NCBI RefSeq assembly: GCF_004570975.1
Contig: NZ_SPPC01000002.1
Span: forward strand, 62,001 to 126,000
Source of the DNA: Barnesiella sp. WM24
Lineage (GTDB): Bacteria > Bacteroidota > Bacteroidia > Bacteroidales > Muribaculaceae
Length of the DNA: 64,000 nucleotides
Reading direction: 5' to 3'
Shown: in pieces, positions 1 to 8,448 of the stretch
Layout: every line of letters starts with the position of its first letter
Position numbering within the stretch: position 1 is the first letter of the stretch
Notes under the pieces: generated by a model
Told to the model about the DNA's origin: nothing
Database searches by the model: none
Seen by the model: only the letters and a program-made list of their open reading frames with translations
Translations under genes and position numbers: made by a program

Positions 1-83
1 CGCTCGCTAATACCCTCCGGCATATACTGACGGATAAACTTTATAGCCTCCGACTCGTCATATTGCATATTATAGTCTGACAT
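1..83 (-). CDS. Conserved hypothetical protein, N-terminus only
   Basis: The minus strand is open from an ATG at 83 to the left edge of the window and encodes about 27 residues beginning MSDYNMQYDESEAIKF. The acidic start followed by an alpha-helical EAIKFIRQYMP segment resembles a Bacteroidales hypothetical protein I cannot name. It reads in the same direction as the TonB operon but lies beyond that operon's hairpin terminator, so it is probably a separate unit. Only the first residues are visible, so no function can be given. Confidence 0.5.
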   Translation of the reverse strand, partial: MSDYNMQYDESEAIKFIRQYMPEGISE

Positions 84-189
84 ATCAAGAAATTTTAAGT
101 AGTCGCTAAGTTAATGAAAATCCCATTAAATAGAATGACCCCATCACAATATTTCATAAATTTTAGGTGATTTTTAACAAGAGAAAACA

Positions 190-219
190 AAAGAGGCGTG
201 CAATCTTGCACGCCTCTTT
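190..219 (-). terminator. Intrinsic terminator of the TonB operon
   Basis: A perfect 13-bp inverted repeat (190-202 with 207-219) with a 4-base loop sits 25 bases beyond the tonB stop codon. On the minus strand the 3' arm ends in TTT followed by more T-rich sequence. It separates the TonB operon from the gene at the left edge. Confidence 0.85.
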
Positions 220-243
220 CTATAGTGTAACTGATGATGTTGA

Positions 244-1101
244 TTAAACACCCTGGAGTTTAAATGTGATCGGAAGGGTGTACCACACGTTCACTGCCTG
301 TCCGTTCATCTTACCGGGGATGAAGTCAGGGAGAGTCTTCACAACTCGTACCGCTTCCTTATCCAGGTCGGGGTCCTTGCCGCGAACTACCTTAACCTCA
401 CCTACCTTACCGGTCTTGGTAACGACGAACTGTACTACGACACGACCCTGAATATTATTCTCCATAGCTACAGGAGGATATTTAAGATTCTTCTGGATGT
501 GCTTCATAAGCTCAGCATCACCACCGGGGAACTGCGGCATCTGCTCCACGGCAGTAAACACCTTGTTTTCCTCAACCGGCTTCTTTTCTTCAACAACGAT
601 TTCGTTTATATGCTCGCGCACTACGTTACGGTCGTCAGTACCCTTGTCAAAGTCGCTCTGACCAAATGCAGTCGTTGTCTCTTTAAGTTCATCCTGAGTC
701 TTGATTTCATCCTCAGCATTTACCTTGTCGTCATCAACGATTGCAAGCTCGGTAACCTTGACAGTGTTGAGCACTTCCTCGGGGAGAACCTCAGGCTGCT
801 CCTCTTCGTAACGCTCCTGCACCTCTTCTTCTTCCTGCTGCTCATCTTCAGTAGCATCACCCAGATTCACCATAGCCTGTTCGGTAAGGTCCTCTGGCTT
901 CTCTTCTGCCTTGGGAAGCACGGTATTTACGATAAGAGGTAACACGAAAGCCAACGCAAGTATAATCACTACCACAATCATCGCCTTGTTGTGGCGAACA
1001 TCAGAGTTCTTACGCAATTCATATGCGCCAAACTCCTGGTTCTTGCCTTCAAAGACTATATCGCGCCATTCTTTTGATGAAAGGTCTACATCTTTTGCCA
1101 T
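244..1101 (-). CDS. tonB: Energy transducer TonB
   Basis: This 285-residue protein carries proton-motive energy from the ExbB/ExbD motor to outer-membrane TonB-dependent transporters. It has one membrane helix near the N-terminus (about residues 41-60), then a long acidic, Pro-rich periplasmic spacer with runs such as EEEEVQERYEEEQPE (about 64-190). The C-terminal TonB domain (about 195-285) shows the motifs QFPGGDAEL, LKYP, GRVVVQFVV and LPITF typical of Bacteroidetes TonB. It is the last gene of an exbB-exbD-exbD-tonB operon and starts 40 bases after the upstream exbD, which supports the assignment. The spacer is more acidic than the Pro-Lys/Pro-Glu repeats of enterobacterial TonB. Confidence 0.93.
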   Translation of the reverse strand: MAKDVDLSSKEWRDIVFEGKNQEFGAYELRKNSDVRHNKAMIVVVIILALAFVLPLIVNTVLPKAEEKPEDLTEQAMVNLGDATEDEQQEEEEVQERYEEEQPEVLPEEVLNTVKVTELAIVDDDKVNAEDEIKTQDELKETTTAFGQSDFDKGTDDRNVVREHINEIVVEEKKPVEENKVFTAVEQMPQFPGGDAELMKHIQKNLKYPPVAMENNIQGRVVVQFVVTKTGKVGEVKVVRGKDPDLDKEAVRVVKTLPDFIPGKMNGQAVNVWYTLPITFKLQGV

Positions 1102-1141
1102 TTTTCTTCGTTTTTAAAGTTAAACATATAGACACTCATCA

Positions 1142-1876
1142 TTATTTACGGGGATTCTTTGCAAGATAGTCAAAAATCAGGGCTGAGTCAACAGCGTTGA
1201 TATTGTCTATCTGGTAGCGAGAAATCTGGTTAATCTGCATCTCGTCAAGAGCTGAGATCAGACTCTCCCAAGAGGCGTTTGGACCAGCCTTGATAATCAC
1301 GACGGGACGGTCGGCGATAAGAGAGTCATTACGGATCTCTTTTGCACGCGCCTGATATTCATCGTCAGAGATTTTCTTGTTTTTCCAATCGTCCTTCAAC
1401 ACAGCGATCTTTGAGAGCACTGTCTTGTTCTTGTCGTGGAGAATCTTGCGGATACCCTGAGTCTCACCGTTCTGGTTTCCGATAAACTTCTCAACCTTCA
1501 GGTTAGAGTTATCGATAAGACCATCCTTGTTCTCATCAGCTATGTCGGGTTTACCGAAATAGTAATATACAAGGTGAGCGGGTTTTCCAGTCTCGGGATC
1601 AACCTTTACATTTCCATCTTGATCACGCTCGGTGTCGAGGATGAGTGTAACAGCCTGCGACTCCTTAGCTTTGTTTTGCTGCTCCTGCTCCACTTTCTCA
1701 TTGGAAGGGAGTGAAATCTGCAAAGTCTGCGACTTAATCATCGTGGTACAAAGCATGAAGAACGTGATAAGAAGCATGTTCATATCCACCATAGGCGTGA
1801 AGTCCACGTGGATCGACATCTTTTTCTGGGCGCCTTTTTTCTTTTTGCCGCCGTCGGATTGTTCTATCTGTGCCAT
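1142..1876 (-). CDS. exbD: Biopolymer transport protein ExbD (second copy)
   Basis: ExbD is the single-span stator partner of ExbB that couples proton flow to TonB. The protein has a Lys-rich cytoplasmic N-terminus (KKKKGAQKK), then the characteristic FTPMVDMNMLLITFFML helix carrying the conserved membrane Asp (D31), followed by a periplasmic domain. At 244 residues it is much longer than the roughly 140 residues of enterobacterial ExbD. The extra length is a charged periplasmic insert (about residues 65-180), as is common in Bacteroidales. It starts 5 bases after the first exbD and precedes tonB by 40 bases. Confidence 0.9.
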   Translation of the reverse strand: MAQIEQSDGGKKKKGAQKKMSIHVDFTPMVDMNMLLITFFMLCTTMIKSQTLQISLPSNEKVEQEQQNKAKESQAVTLILDTERDQDGNVKVDPETGKPAHLVYYYFGKPDIADENKDGLIDNSNLKVEKFIGNQNGETQGIRKILHDKNKTVLSKIAVLKDDWKNKKISDDEYQARAKEIRNDSLIADRPVVIIKAGPNASWESLISALDEMQINQISRYQIDNINAVDSALIFDYLAKNPRK

Positions 1877-1881
1877 AATGA

Positions 1882-2583
1882 TTAATCGTTTTCAGTTTTA
1901 AGCGCAGTCATCAAGCTGAACTTGTTCATCTTGAGTGTCTGCAGGTTATCAAGCACGTTATGAACAGTAGTATAAGGGGTGTCCTTGTCAGCCTTGATTG
2001 CTATACCCTCGCCGCTCTTGATTGATGACTCAAGATTGGGGTTGGAAGAGTTGTATATAGCACGCATCCAGATCTGGAATTCATTAGGCTTGTTAAGGTC
2101 CTTATTCTCGTCGATAGGAATACCGGTCGAGGGGTTTTCCATGTCAGAGAGCACCTCGTCCTGCTTAGTCTGCGGAAGGTCGAGAAAAGCGGGAAGGTCA
2201 GCGATTCTGACACCGAACATGTTCATCTTGGAGAACTTGTTGACCTGTTCCTTGGTGAGCTGTACTTGTTTACTATGGGTCTTGTTATATTCAGCCACAG
2301 CTGTCTGGATAAGCTCTGCCCTCACCTTTTCGCTTGAATAGGTTGAGTCAGCGTCACCTGATACAGAAAGGAACACCTTTCCTTCGGGTGATATCAATAC
2401 AGTAGTGGTGTTGGTAACGGGCACCTTGATTTCAGAAACTGAAGACGGGGTGAGCACCGTGACCGGTTCCTTCTGCAAGAAGGTAGAAGTCAACATGAAG
2501 AAAGTAAGCAAAAGAACAGTCACGTCACTCATCGCGGTCATGTCGATGAGGGTACTCTTTCTTTTAATTTTTACTTTTCCCAT
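1882..2583 (-). CDS. exbD: Biopolymer transport protein ExbD (first copy)
   Basis: This is the first of two tandem ExbD proteins (233 residues). The N-terminal basic stretch MGKVKIKRKS leads into a membrane helix with the conserved Asp (D20 in TLIDMTAMSDVTVLLLTFF). A large periplasmic domain follows, ending in IKADKDTPYTTVHNVLDNL, which resembles the conserved ExbD C-terminal fold. The two copies differ clearly, so they may form heteromeric stators or serve different transporters; that is inference. It lies 54 bases downstream of exbB and 5 bases upstream of the second exbD. Confidence 0.9.
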   Translation of the reverse strand: MGKVKIKRKSTLIDMTAMSDVTVLLLTFFMLTSTFLQKEPVTVLTPSSVSEIKVPVTNTTTVLISPEGKVFLSVSGDADSTYSSEKVRAELIQTAVAEYNKTHSKQVQLTKEQVNKFSKMNMFGVRIADLPAFLDLPQTKQDEVLSDMENPSTGIPIDENKDLNKPNEFQIWMRAIYNSSNPNLESSIKSGEGIAIKADKDTPYTTVHNVLDNLQTLKMNKFSLMTALKTEND

Positions 2584-2637
2584 TGTTTTTCGTTAAATAG
2601 ATTATTAAATCGTTCTAATTTTCAGAAAGACAATGGA

Positions 2638-3468
2638 TTAGTGAGTAGCGGCAAATGTCTGCACGATTGAGAAGCCAATCTCGTCGATAGCGTAGGTAAG
2701 ATTGTCAATCTTGTTGGTGTAGAAGTTATATGAAATAACGGCGAATGCACCAGTCGCGATACCGAATGCAGTGTTGATAAGTGCCTCAGAGATACCGGTA
2801 GAAAGCTCGGTTGAGTCAGGAGCACCTGATGCTGCAAGAGCCTGGAATGACTTGATCATACCCATCACAGTACCGAGAAGTCCGACAAGTGTACCAAGAG
2901 TGGTAAGGGTTGCAACGATCGGGAGGTTCTGCTGAAGAGCGGGCATTTCAAGAGCGGTAGCCTCTTCAACTTCCTTCTGGAGAGTTGCAATCTTCTGCTC
3001 CTTAGAAAGGGTTGTGTTCTTGTCCATTTCCTCATAGCGAACGAGAGCTGCAGATACTACAGCGGCAACGCTACCCTTCTGCTTCTTGCAGAGAGCCTGA
3101 GCGCCTGCGATGTCGTTTTTCTTGAGGCAAGCCTTAACGCCGGCAACAAACTTAGAGATGCTGCCTTTGCCTTTTGCGCTTGAAAGGGCAATCCAACGCT
3201 CAACAGAAAGCACGATTACAGTAAGGAAGAGAGTCTGAAGGATAGGCACGATGAAACCACCTTTGTAGATAGTTCCCCAGAGATCCTGCGGGTGACCTGC
3301 TTCGTCAAAGTGCATGTCGTGGCCGAACCAGAAAATAAACAATAAAACTGCTACAATAAAGCATGCTACGATAACCAAGAATGCATTCTTGATACCGCGT
3401 ACGTTAGAACCTTCGTTCTTCTGTTGCTTAGCTGGAGCGGCTCCAACATTGGGCTTTTGATTTTCCAT
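2638..3468 (-). CDS. exbB: MotA/TolQ/ExbB proton channel family protein
   Basis: This 276-residue inner-membrane protein is the channel-forming stator subunit that works with ExbD and TonB. It has an N-terminal hydrophobic helix (about residues 29-50), a second helix (about 88-106), a long cytoplasmic loop with many charged residues, and two further helices in the MotA_ExbB domain. The segment LPIVATLTTLGTLVGLLGTVMGMIKSF (about 175-201) is diagnostic. Its C-terminus contains the ISEALINTAFGIATGAFAVISYN helix typical of the family. It is the first gene of the TonB operon, preceded by a long AT-rich intergenic region with a good promoter candidate. Confidence 0.92.
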   Translation of the reverse strand: MENQKPNVGAAPAKQQKNEGSNVRGIKNAFLVIVACFIVAVLLFIFWFGHDMHFDEAGHPQDLWGTIYKGGFIVPILQTLFLTVIVLSVERWIALSSAKGKGSISKFVAGVKACLKKNDIAGAQALCKKQKGSVAAVVSAALVRYEEMDKNTTLSKEQKIATLQKEVEEATALEMPALQQNLPIVATLTTLGTLVGLLGTVMGMIKSFQALAASGAPDSTELSTGISEALINTAFGIATGAFAVISYNFYTNKIDNLTYAIDEIGFSIVQTFAATH

Positions 3469-3613
3469 AATTTTGAATAGAATAAATTAATAGTTATTAA
3501 TGTGAATATTGATTTATGGTTAATAAATGTAATTGAGTCAATTTATCGATTTTCGGTATTTTTTACTTTACATAATTACATCCCCCTCATAGTGTACACC
3601 ACGAAAGGATATG

Positions 3614-3645
3614 CAAATTTATTATTATATTTTTTACAAACCAAA
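3614..3645 (-). promoter_or_regulatory. Candidate promoter of the exbB-exbD-exbD-tonB operon
   Basis: On the minus strand TTTG (3645-3642) and TAAATTTG (3621-3614) are separated by 20 bases, matching the Bacteroidetes -33/-7 pattern. It predicts a leader of about 140 bases before the exbB ATG. Confidence 0.5.
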
Positions 3646-3818
3646 TTTTGCCCTGTGATTTTTATTAATTTATCAGCGCACGCCGCTTTGTTAAATATTT
3701 ACTATGTTTCACAGCATAATTTAAGAAAACAATCTCCAATATGAGGCAAAATTCCCCACTTCATGACAGCCACGCCAAATTTTTCACAATTAAAGTTAAT
3801 CCATATAAAAATTTATGG

Positions 3819-3826
3819 TAACTTTG
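3819..3826 (+). promoter_or_regulatory. -7 element for the nqr operon
   Basis: TAACTTTG matches the Bacteroidetes -7 consensus TAnnTTTG and lies 40 bases before the nqrA ATG. No clear TTTG -33 box is seen at the expected distance. Confidence 0.5.
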
Positions 3827-3866
3827 CACAATATTATTATAAGGACACATCATTTTTTATTTCTAC

Positions 3867-5210
3867 ATGACAAAGATTGTAAACATAAAAAAGGGACTTG
3901 ACATCAGTATCAGAGGTAATGCCGTAGAGTCGGCGCCCATAGATGTCACTCCCGCCACATGTGCTATTATTCCCGATGACTTTCCGGGTATAACACCAAA
4001 GGTTGATGTCAAGGAAGGTGATGAGGTTGTTGTTGGTTCTACTCTGTTTCACGACAAGGCGTACCCCGATGTAAAAGTGACTTCTCCGGTCGCTGGCAAA
4101 GTGACAGCCATCGTCAGAGGCGAACGCCGCAAGCTCGAACGGATTGTAATCACCCCGGGCACATCACCGTCGACATCGCTCGACTTTGAAGTGAATAACA
4201 TCGACGACCGCACCCGCGCAAGCCGGCTGTTGCTCGATTCAGGACTATGGGCATGGATGCGCCAGCGGCCCTACGACATAGTGCCGAATCCGGGCGTCAC
4301 TCCACGTGACATTTTCATCACCGGTTTCGACTCGGCTCCACTCGCCCCCGACTTCGAGATGATGCTCGACGGGAAGCAGAAAGAGCTTAGTGCGGCGGTA
4401 GCGTTGCTAAAGAAGTTTACCGACGGTGATATATATATAGGTATACACGAGGGAAGCTGCCTTGAGGCTATTGATGGTGTAGAAACCATCATCATGAACG
4501 GTCCCCATCCCGCAGGAAATGTAGGCGTGCAGATTTGCAACGTAAAGCCGGTCAACAAGGGTGAGACCGTATGGACAATGGATGCCCTCACCCTGCTCCG
4601 CATCGGCAAGCTCGCTACAAGCGGCTCACTTGACATGACCGTGACCGCGGCGCTGACCGGCTGCGAGGTGACCGAGCCCCACTATATCAACACCATCGCA
4701 GGCGCCGACATGAAAAGCGTGCTAAAGGGTGCCGTAAACAACGATGACATCCACCATCGCGTAATATCGGGCAATGTCCTCACCGGAATCCCGGTAGGAG
4801 AAGAGGGATATCTGCGTTTCCCCTACCGCCAGGTCACTGTCATCGCCGAGGGCGACGACTTCGCCGAGTTTATGGGCTGGGCTTCGCTGTCGCCTCAGAA
4901 GATGAGTGTCAACCGCTCGTTTCCGGGACACTTCTTCCGACACAAGTTCTGTCCTGACGCAAGAATACTCGGCGGACGCCGTGCAATGATAATGTCAGGC
5001 GTATATGAAAAAGTCATGCCGATGGACATCCTTCCGGAATATCTCATAAAAGCTATCATCGCACGCGACATCGACCGCATGGAGCAGCTCGGAATATATG
5101 AAGTGGCTCCTGAAGACTTCGCATTATGTGAATATGTCGACCCGTCAAAGCTTGAGCTGCAGAAAATCGTGCAGGAAGGACTTGACTATCTACGCAAAGA
5201 ACTCAGTTGA
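3867..5210 (+). CDS. nqrA: Na+-translocating NADH:quinone reductase subunit A
   Basis: NqrA is the peripheral subunit of the six-subunit Na+-NQR complex, which oxidises NADH, reduces quinone and pumps sodium across the inner membrane. The 447-residue product starts KIVNIKKGLDISIRG, the usual NqrA opening, and contains an N-terminal barrel-sandwich-like region (DVKEGDEVVVGSTLFHDK, VTSPVAGKV). Conserved segments such as IHEGSCLEAI and GPHPAGNVGVQI follow. Length agrees with the family. It is the first of six genes in the canonical order A-F. Confidence 0.95.
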   Translation: MTKIVNIKKGLDISIRGNAVESAPIDVTPATCAIIPDDFPGITPKVDVKEGDEVVVGSTLFHDKAYPDVKVTSPVAGKVTAIVRGERRKLERIVITPGTSPSTSLDFEVNNIDDRTRASRLLLDSGLWAWMRQRPYDIVPNPGVTPRDIFITGFDSAPLAPDFEMMLDGKQKELSAAVALLKKFTDGDIYIGIHEGSCLEAIDGVETIIMNGPHPAGNVGVQICNVKPVNKGETVWTMDALTLLRIGKLATSGSLDMTVTAALTGCEVTEPHYINTIAGADMKSVLKGAVNNDDIHHRVISGNVLTGIPVGEEGYLRFPYRQVTVIAEGDDFAEFMGWASLSPQKMSVNRSFPGHFFRHKFCPDARILGGRRAMIMSGVYEKVMPMDILPEYLIKAIIARDIDRMEQLGIYEVAPEDFALCEYVDPSKLELQKIVQEGLDYLRKELS

Positions 5211-5239
5211 TAACCCCCCACTAAAAAAAATCATTGATT

Positions 5240-6448
5240 GTGAAATCTCTTAGAAAATATCTTGACCGGATAAAACCCGACTTCGAGCCGGGCGGAAAGT
5301 TTCACGCATTTCAGTCAGTATTCGACGGATTTGAGACTTTCCTCTTTACTCCGACCACGACTTCGCGCTCAGGAGTCAACATACACGACAGCCTCGACTC
5401 AAAACGAGTGATGATAATCGTCGTGCTCGCTCTCATTCCCTGCCTCCTCTTCGGCATGTATAATACCGGCTATCAGCATTGGCTAGCCATAGGCGCCACC
5501 TCGTTTCCATTCTGGCATCTTCTCGGCTACGGCTTTCTCGCTTTGCTGCCCCGACTGATAGTGTCCTACATAGTGGGACTCGGCATCGAATTTGTCGTGG
5601 CTCAGTGGCGCAAGGAGGAAATCCAGGAAGGATTCCTTGTCTCAGGAATATTGATTCCGCTTATATGCCCTATAGACATACCGCTTTGGATGCTTGCCAT
5701 CGCGACCGCATTTTCCGTGGTATTTGTCAAGGAAGTTTTCGGCGGCACAGGCTACAATATATTTAATGTAGCATTGGTGACACGTGCATTCCTGTTTTTT
5801 GCCTACCCCTCTCAGATGAGCGGCGACAAGGTGTTTGTATCGACTGGCAGCATCTGCGGACTCGGCGAAGGCGCTGTGGTCGACGGTTTTTCAGGCGCGA
5901 CACCCCTCGGACAGGTTGCCTCCAACGTAGGTGACACCATCACGCTTACCAATATCGTCGGCGACAAGCTCAGCTACTGGGACATGTTTTTAGGACTTAT
6001 CCCGGGCTCGGTAGGCGAGACCTCCACTCTCTGCATACTCATCGGCGCGGCAATACTGCTCATCACAGGTATCGCAAGCTGGCGCATCATGTTCAGCGTG
6101 TTTGCCGGCGGACTTATCATGGGAGCCATAGCCCACGCCTTCCCCACCCCCGATTATCCCGCAACCATGCTCACCCCGCTTGAGCAGGTGACTCTCGGCG
6201 GATTTGCATTTGCGGCGGTGTACATGGCCACCGACCCTGTCACAGCATCGCGCACCAATCCCGGAAAGTATATCTACGGATTTCTTATCGGCGTGATTGC
6301 AATAATAATCCGCACATACAACAACGGTTATCCCGAAGGCGCGATGCTCGCGGTTCTTCTCATGAACTCGTTTGCACCGCTGATTGACTACACCGTCGTA
6401 CAGTCCAACATACGTCGACGCATGCGTCGCTTAAAAGCTAAAGTGTGA
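5240..6448 (+). CDS. nqrB: Na+-translocating NADH:quinone reductase subunit B
   Basis: NqrB is the largest membrane subunit, with many transmembrane helices, a covalently bound FMN and the sodium path. The motif DGFSGATPLG contains the threonine (about T221) expected to carry FMN through a phosphoester bond. I chose GTG at 5240, giving KSLRKYLDRIKP as in homologues; an in-frame TTG at 5234 is the only earlier alternative nearby. The resulting 402-residue length fits the family. The conserved ends EGGKFHAFQSVFDGFETFLFTP and PEGAMLAVLLMN are present. It follows nqrA after 29 bases. Confidence 0.94.
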   Translation: MKSLRKYLDRIKPDFEPGGKFHAFQSVFDGFETFLFTPTTTSRSGVNIHDSLDSKRVMIIVVLALIPCLLFGMYNTGYQHWLAIGATSFPFWHLLGYGFLALLPRLIVSYIVGLGIEFVVAQWRKEEIQEGFLVSGILIPLICPIDIPLWMLAIATAFSVVFVKEVFGGTGYNIFNVALVTRAFLFFAYPSQMSGDKVFVSTGSICGLGEGAVVDGFSGATPLGQVASNVGDTITLTNIVGDKLSYWDMFLGLIPGSVGETSTLCILIGAAILLITGIASWRIMFSVFAGGLIMGAIAHAFPTPDYPATMLTPLEQVTLGGFAFAAVYMATDPVTASRTNPGKYIYGFLIGVIAIIIRTYNNGYPEGAMLAVLLMNSFAPLIDYTVVQSNIRRRMRRLKAKV

Positions 6449-6455
6449 AAAGATT

Positions 6456-7166
6456 ATGAATAAGCAGAGTAATACTTACACCATTATATATATTATTGTA
6501 TTGGTGATTTTGGTAGGAGCGGGACTCGCGTTTACAGCACTATCGCTCAAGCCACTCCAGACGGCAAACGCAGATGCCGACAAAATGAAGCAGATTCTTG
6601 CATCGGTACATATCACCCCGGCCAAAGCCGACGTCATCGCCGACTTCAACAAGTATATAACCGACAAGTTTATCATCAATGACAAAGGCGAGCGCCTTGA
6701 AGGAAACGCCTTTGATGTAAACACGGCAAACGAAAGCAAGGCAGCCCTTGACTCTCGCCGCATGCCGGTATATGAATGCACGCTCGCTCCCGGCGACGTG
6801 AAATATATACTGCCGGTCTACGGAGCCGGCCTATGGGGCCCGATATGGGGATATATCTCCGTTGACAGCGACGGCTCGACAATCTACGGAGCCTACTTCG
6901 CTCATCAGGGAGAGACTCCCGGACTCGGCGCTGAAATCGAGAAACCGGCTTTCAGCGACCAGTTTAACGGTCTGCACCTGTTTAAAGGCGGTGAATTTCA
7001 CCCTGTCACTGTCATCAAGGCAGGACAGACACCGCTTAATGGCGAAGATGCCGTAGATGCAATATCGGGCGGCACAATCACCTCAAAGGGAGTCGCCTCA
7101 ATGATTGACAACTGCCTTACCGGCTACAAGGCTTTTCTTGAATCTCTCTCATCAAAACAGAATTAA
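6456..7166 (+). CDS. nqrC: Na+-translocating NADH:quinone reductase subunit C
   Basis: NqrC has one N-terminal membrane helix (about residues 7-28) and a large periplasmic FMN-binding domain. The motif SGGTITSKGV near residue 208 holds the threonine to which FMN is covalently attached by ApbE-type flavinyltransferases; the family consensus is S(T)GAT and this has Gly in place of Ala. GLWGPIWGYISV and GETPGLGAEIE are further conserved NqrC segments. The start lies 8 bases after nqrB, and nqrD follows after 2 bases, so translation is probably coupled. No apbE gene is visible in the window. Confidence 0.94.
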   Translation: MNKQSNTYTIIYIIVLVILVGAGLAFTALSLKPLQTANADADKMKQILASVHITPAKADVIADFNKYITDKFIINDKGERLEGNAFDVNTANESKAALDSRRMPVYECTLAPGDVKYILPVYGAGLWGPIWGYISVDSDGSTIYGAYFAHQGETPGLGAEIEKPAFSDQFNGLHLFKGGEFHPVTVIKAGQTPLNGEDAVDAISGGTITSKGVASMIDNCLTGYKAFLESLSSKQN

Positions 7167-7168
7167 TT

Positions 7169-7792
7169 ATGGCGTCAAACAATAAAAACCTAAGCACACT
7201 GCTTAACCCGTTGTCCAAAGACAACCCGGTAATCGTGCAGATTCTCGGTATCTGCTCATGCCTTGCCGTGACCGCCAAGCTTGAACCCGCTTTTGTAATG
7301 GGTATTTCAGTAATCGCGGTACTTGCATTCTCCAATGTAATCATATCCCTGTTGCGCAACACGATTCCGACCAACATACGAATAATCGTACAGCTCGTAG
7401 TAGTCGCCGGTCTTGTGGTAATCGTCAACCAGCTTCTGATGGCTTACCAGTATGACGTAAGCAAGCAGCTGTCGGTATTCATAGGCCTCATCGTCACCAA
7501 CTGTATACTCATGGGACGCCTTGAGGCATTTGCAATGGGCAACAAGCCCTGGCCGTCATTCCTTGACGGTATCGGCAACGGTATCGGATACACGATAATC
7601 CTTGTCATCGTGGCTTTTTTCCGCGAGCTTTTCGGCAGCGGAACGCTATGGGGATTCAGAGTAGTGCCCGAGAGCTGGTATGAACACGGTTATGCCAACA
7701 ACGGACTGATGATACTCCCTCCGATGGCTCTTATCGTCACAGCATGTATCATATGGGTACACCGCACTTACAACAAAGACCTACAGGAATAA
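7169..7792 (+). CDS. nqrD: Na+-translocating NADH:quinone reductase subunit D
   Basis: NqrD is a six-helix integral membrane subunit related to NqrE and to RnfE/RnfA. The 207-residue product contains NPLSKDNPVIVQILGICSCLAVT at the N-terminus, with the Cys that with NqrE helps bind the membrane Fe-S cluster. It also has ITNCILMGRLEAFA-like and DGIGNGIGYTIIL segments conserved across the family. It sits two bases after nqrC and about 30 bases before nqrE, in canonical order. Confidence 0.95.
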   Translation: MASNNKNLSTLLNPLSKDNPVIVQILGICSCLAVTAKLEPAFVMGISVIAVLAFSNVIISLLRNTIPTNIRIIVQLVVVAGLVVIVNQLLMAYQYDVSKQLSVFIGLIVTNCILMGRLEAFAMGNKPWPSFLDGIGNGIGYTIILVIVAFFRELFGSGTLWGFRVVPESWYEHGYANNGLMILPPMALIVTACIIWVHRTYNKDLQE

Positions 7793-7821
7793 TTGTCACA
7801 CCCGGTAACGAATAAATCATA

Positions 7822-8439
7822 ATGGAAAATTTCAATATTTTTATAAGGTCGATTTTTGTCGACAACATGATTTTTGCCTACTTTCTGGGCATGTGTTCAT
7901 TTCTCGCCGTGTCTAAAAATGTAAAGACGGCACTCGGACTGGGCGCAGCAGTGACATTCATGCTTGTAATATCACTGCCTATCAACTATCTTCTTGAGAC
8001 CTACGTGTTGCGTGAAGGCGCATTGACATGGCTCGGTCCTGAATATGCCGGCGTAGACCTGAGCTTCCTCTCTCTCATCATGTTTATCGCAGTAATCGCG
8101 TCGCTCACACAGCTTGTAGAGATGGCGGTCGAAAAATTCAGCCCCGCACTATACTCATCGCTCGGTATCTTCCTTCCGCTTATAGCAGTGAACTGTGCGA
8201 TTCTCGGAGGCTCCCTGTTCATGCAGCAAAGAGACTTCCCTGACGTGTGGACAGCCTGCTGCGCAGGTGCCGGATGGGGTATCGGCTGGCTGCTTGCAAT
8301 TGTCGCCATAGCTGCCATACGCGAGCGTCTGCAAGAATACAGCAACATACCCAAGCCTCTGCGCGGTGTAGGAATCACATTCATAATAACAGGCCTTATG
8401 GGAATCGCATTCATGAGCTTCCTTGGCATAAAACTCTAA
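7822..8439 (+). CDS. nqrE: Na+-translocating NADH:quinone reductase subunit E
   Basis: NqrE is the inverted-topology partner of NqrD: a six-helix membrane protein of 205 residues. The opening IRSIFVDNMIFAYFLGMCSFLAVSKNVKTALGLG is the typical NqrE/RnfA signature, including the Cys in GMCSFLAVS that helps ligate the iron-sulfur centre. AVNCAILGGSLFM holds a second conserved Cys. It lies between nqrD (29-base gap) and nqrF (9-base gap). Confidence 0.95.
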   Translation: MENFNIFIRSIFVDNMIFAYFLGMCSFLAVSKNVKTALGLGAAVTFMLVISLPINYLLETYVLREGALTWLGPEYAGVDLSFLSLIMFIAVIASLTQLVEMAVEKFSPALYSSLGIFLPLIAVNCAILGGSLFMQQRDFPDVWTACCAGAGWGIGWLLAIVAIAAIRERLQEYSNIPKPLRGVGITFIITGLMGIAFMSFLGIKL

Positions 8440-8448
8440 ACAACGACA

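Larger units (their letters stand above)
3469..3866. other. AT-rich divergent intergenic region between exbB and nqrA
   Basis: This stretch of about 400 bases is strongly AT-rich and separates the TonB operon from the Nqr operon, which point away from each other. I see a promoter candidate for each side and no convincing gene. An 80-codon open frame (3502-3744) has biased, low-complexity composition and no recognisable domain, so I do not call it. Confidence 0.7.

Noticed and set aside
3502-3744. 80-codon open frame in the exbB-nqrA intergenic region
   Set aside because: AT-rich composition, no domain, no promoter positioned for it, and it crosses the exbB promoter candidate.
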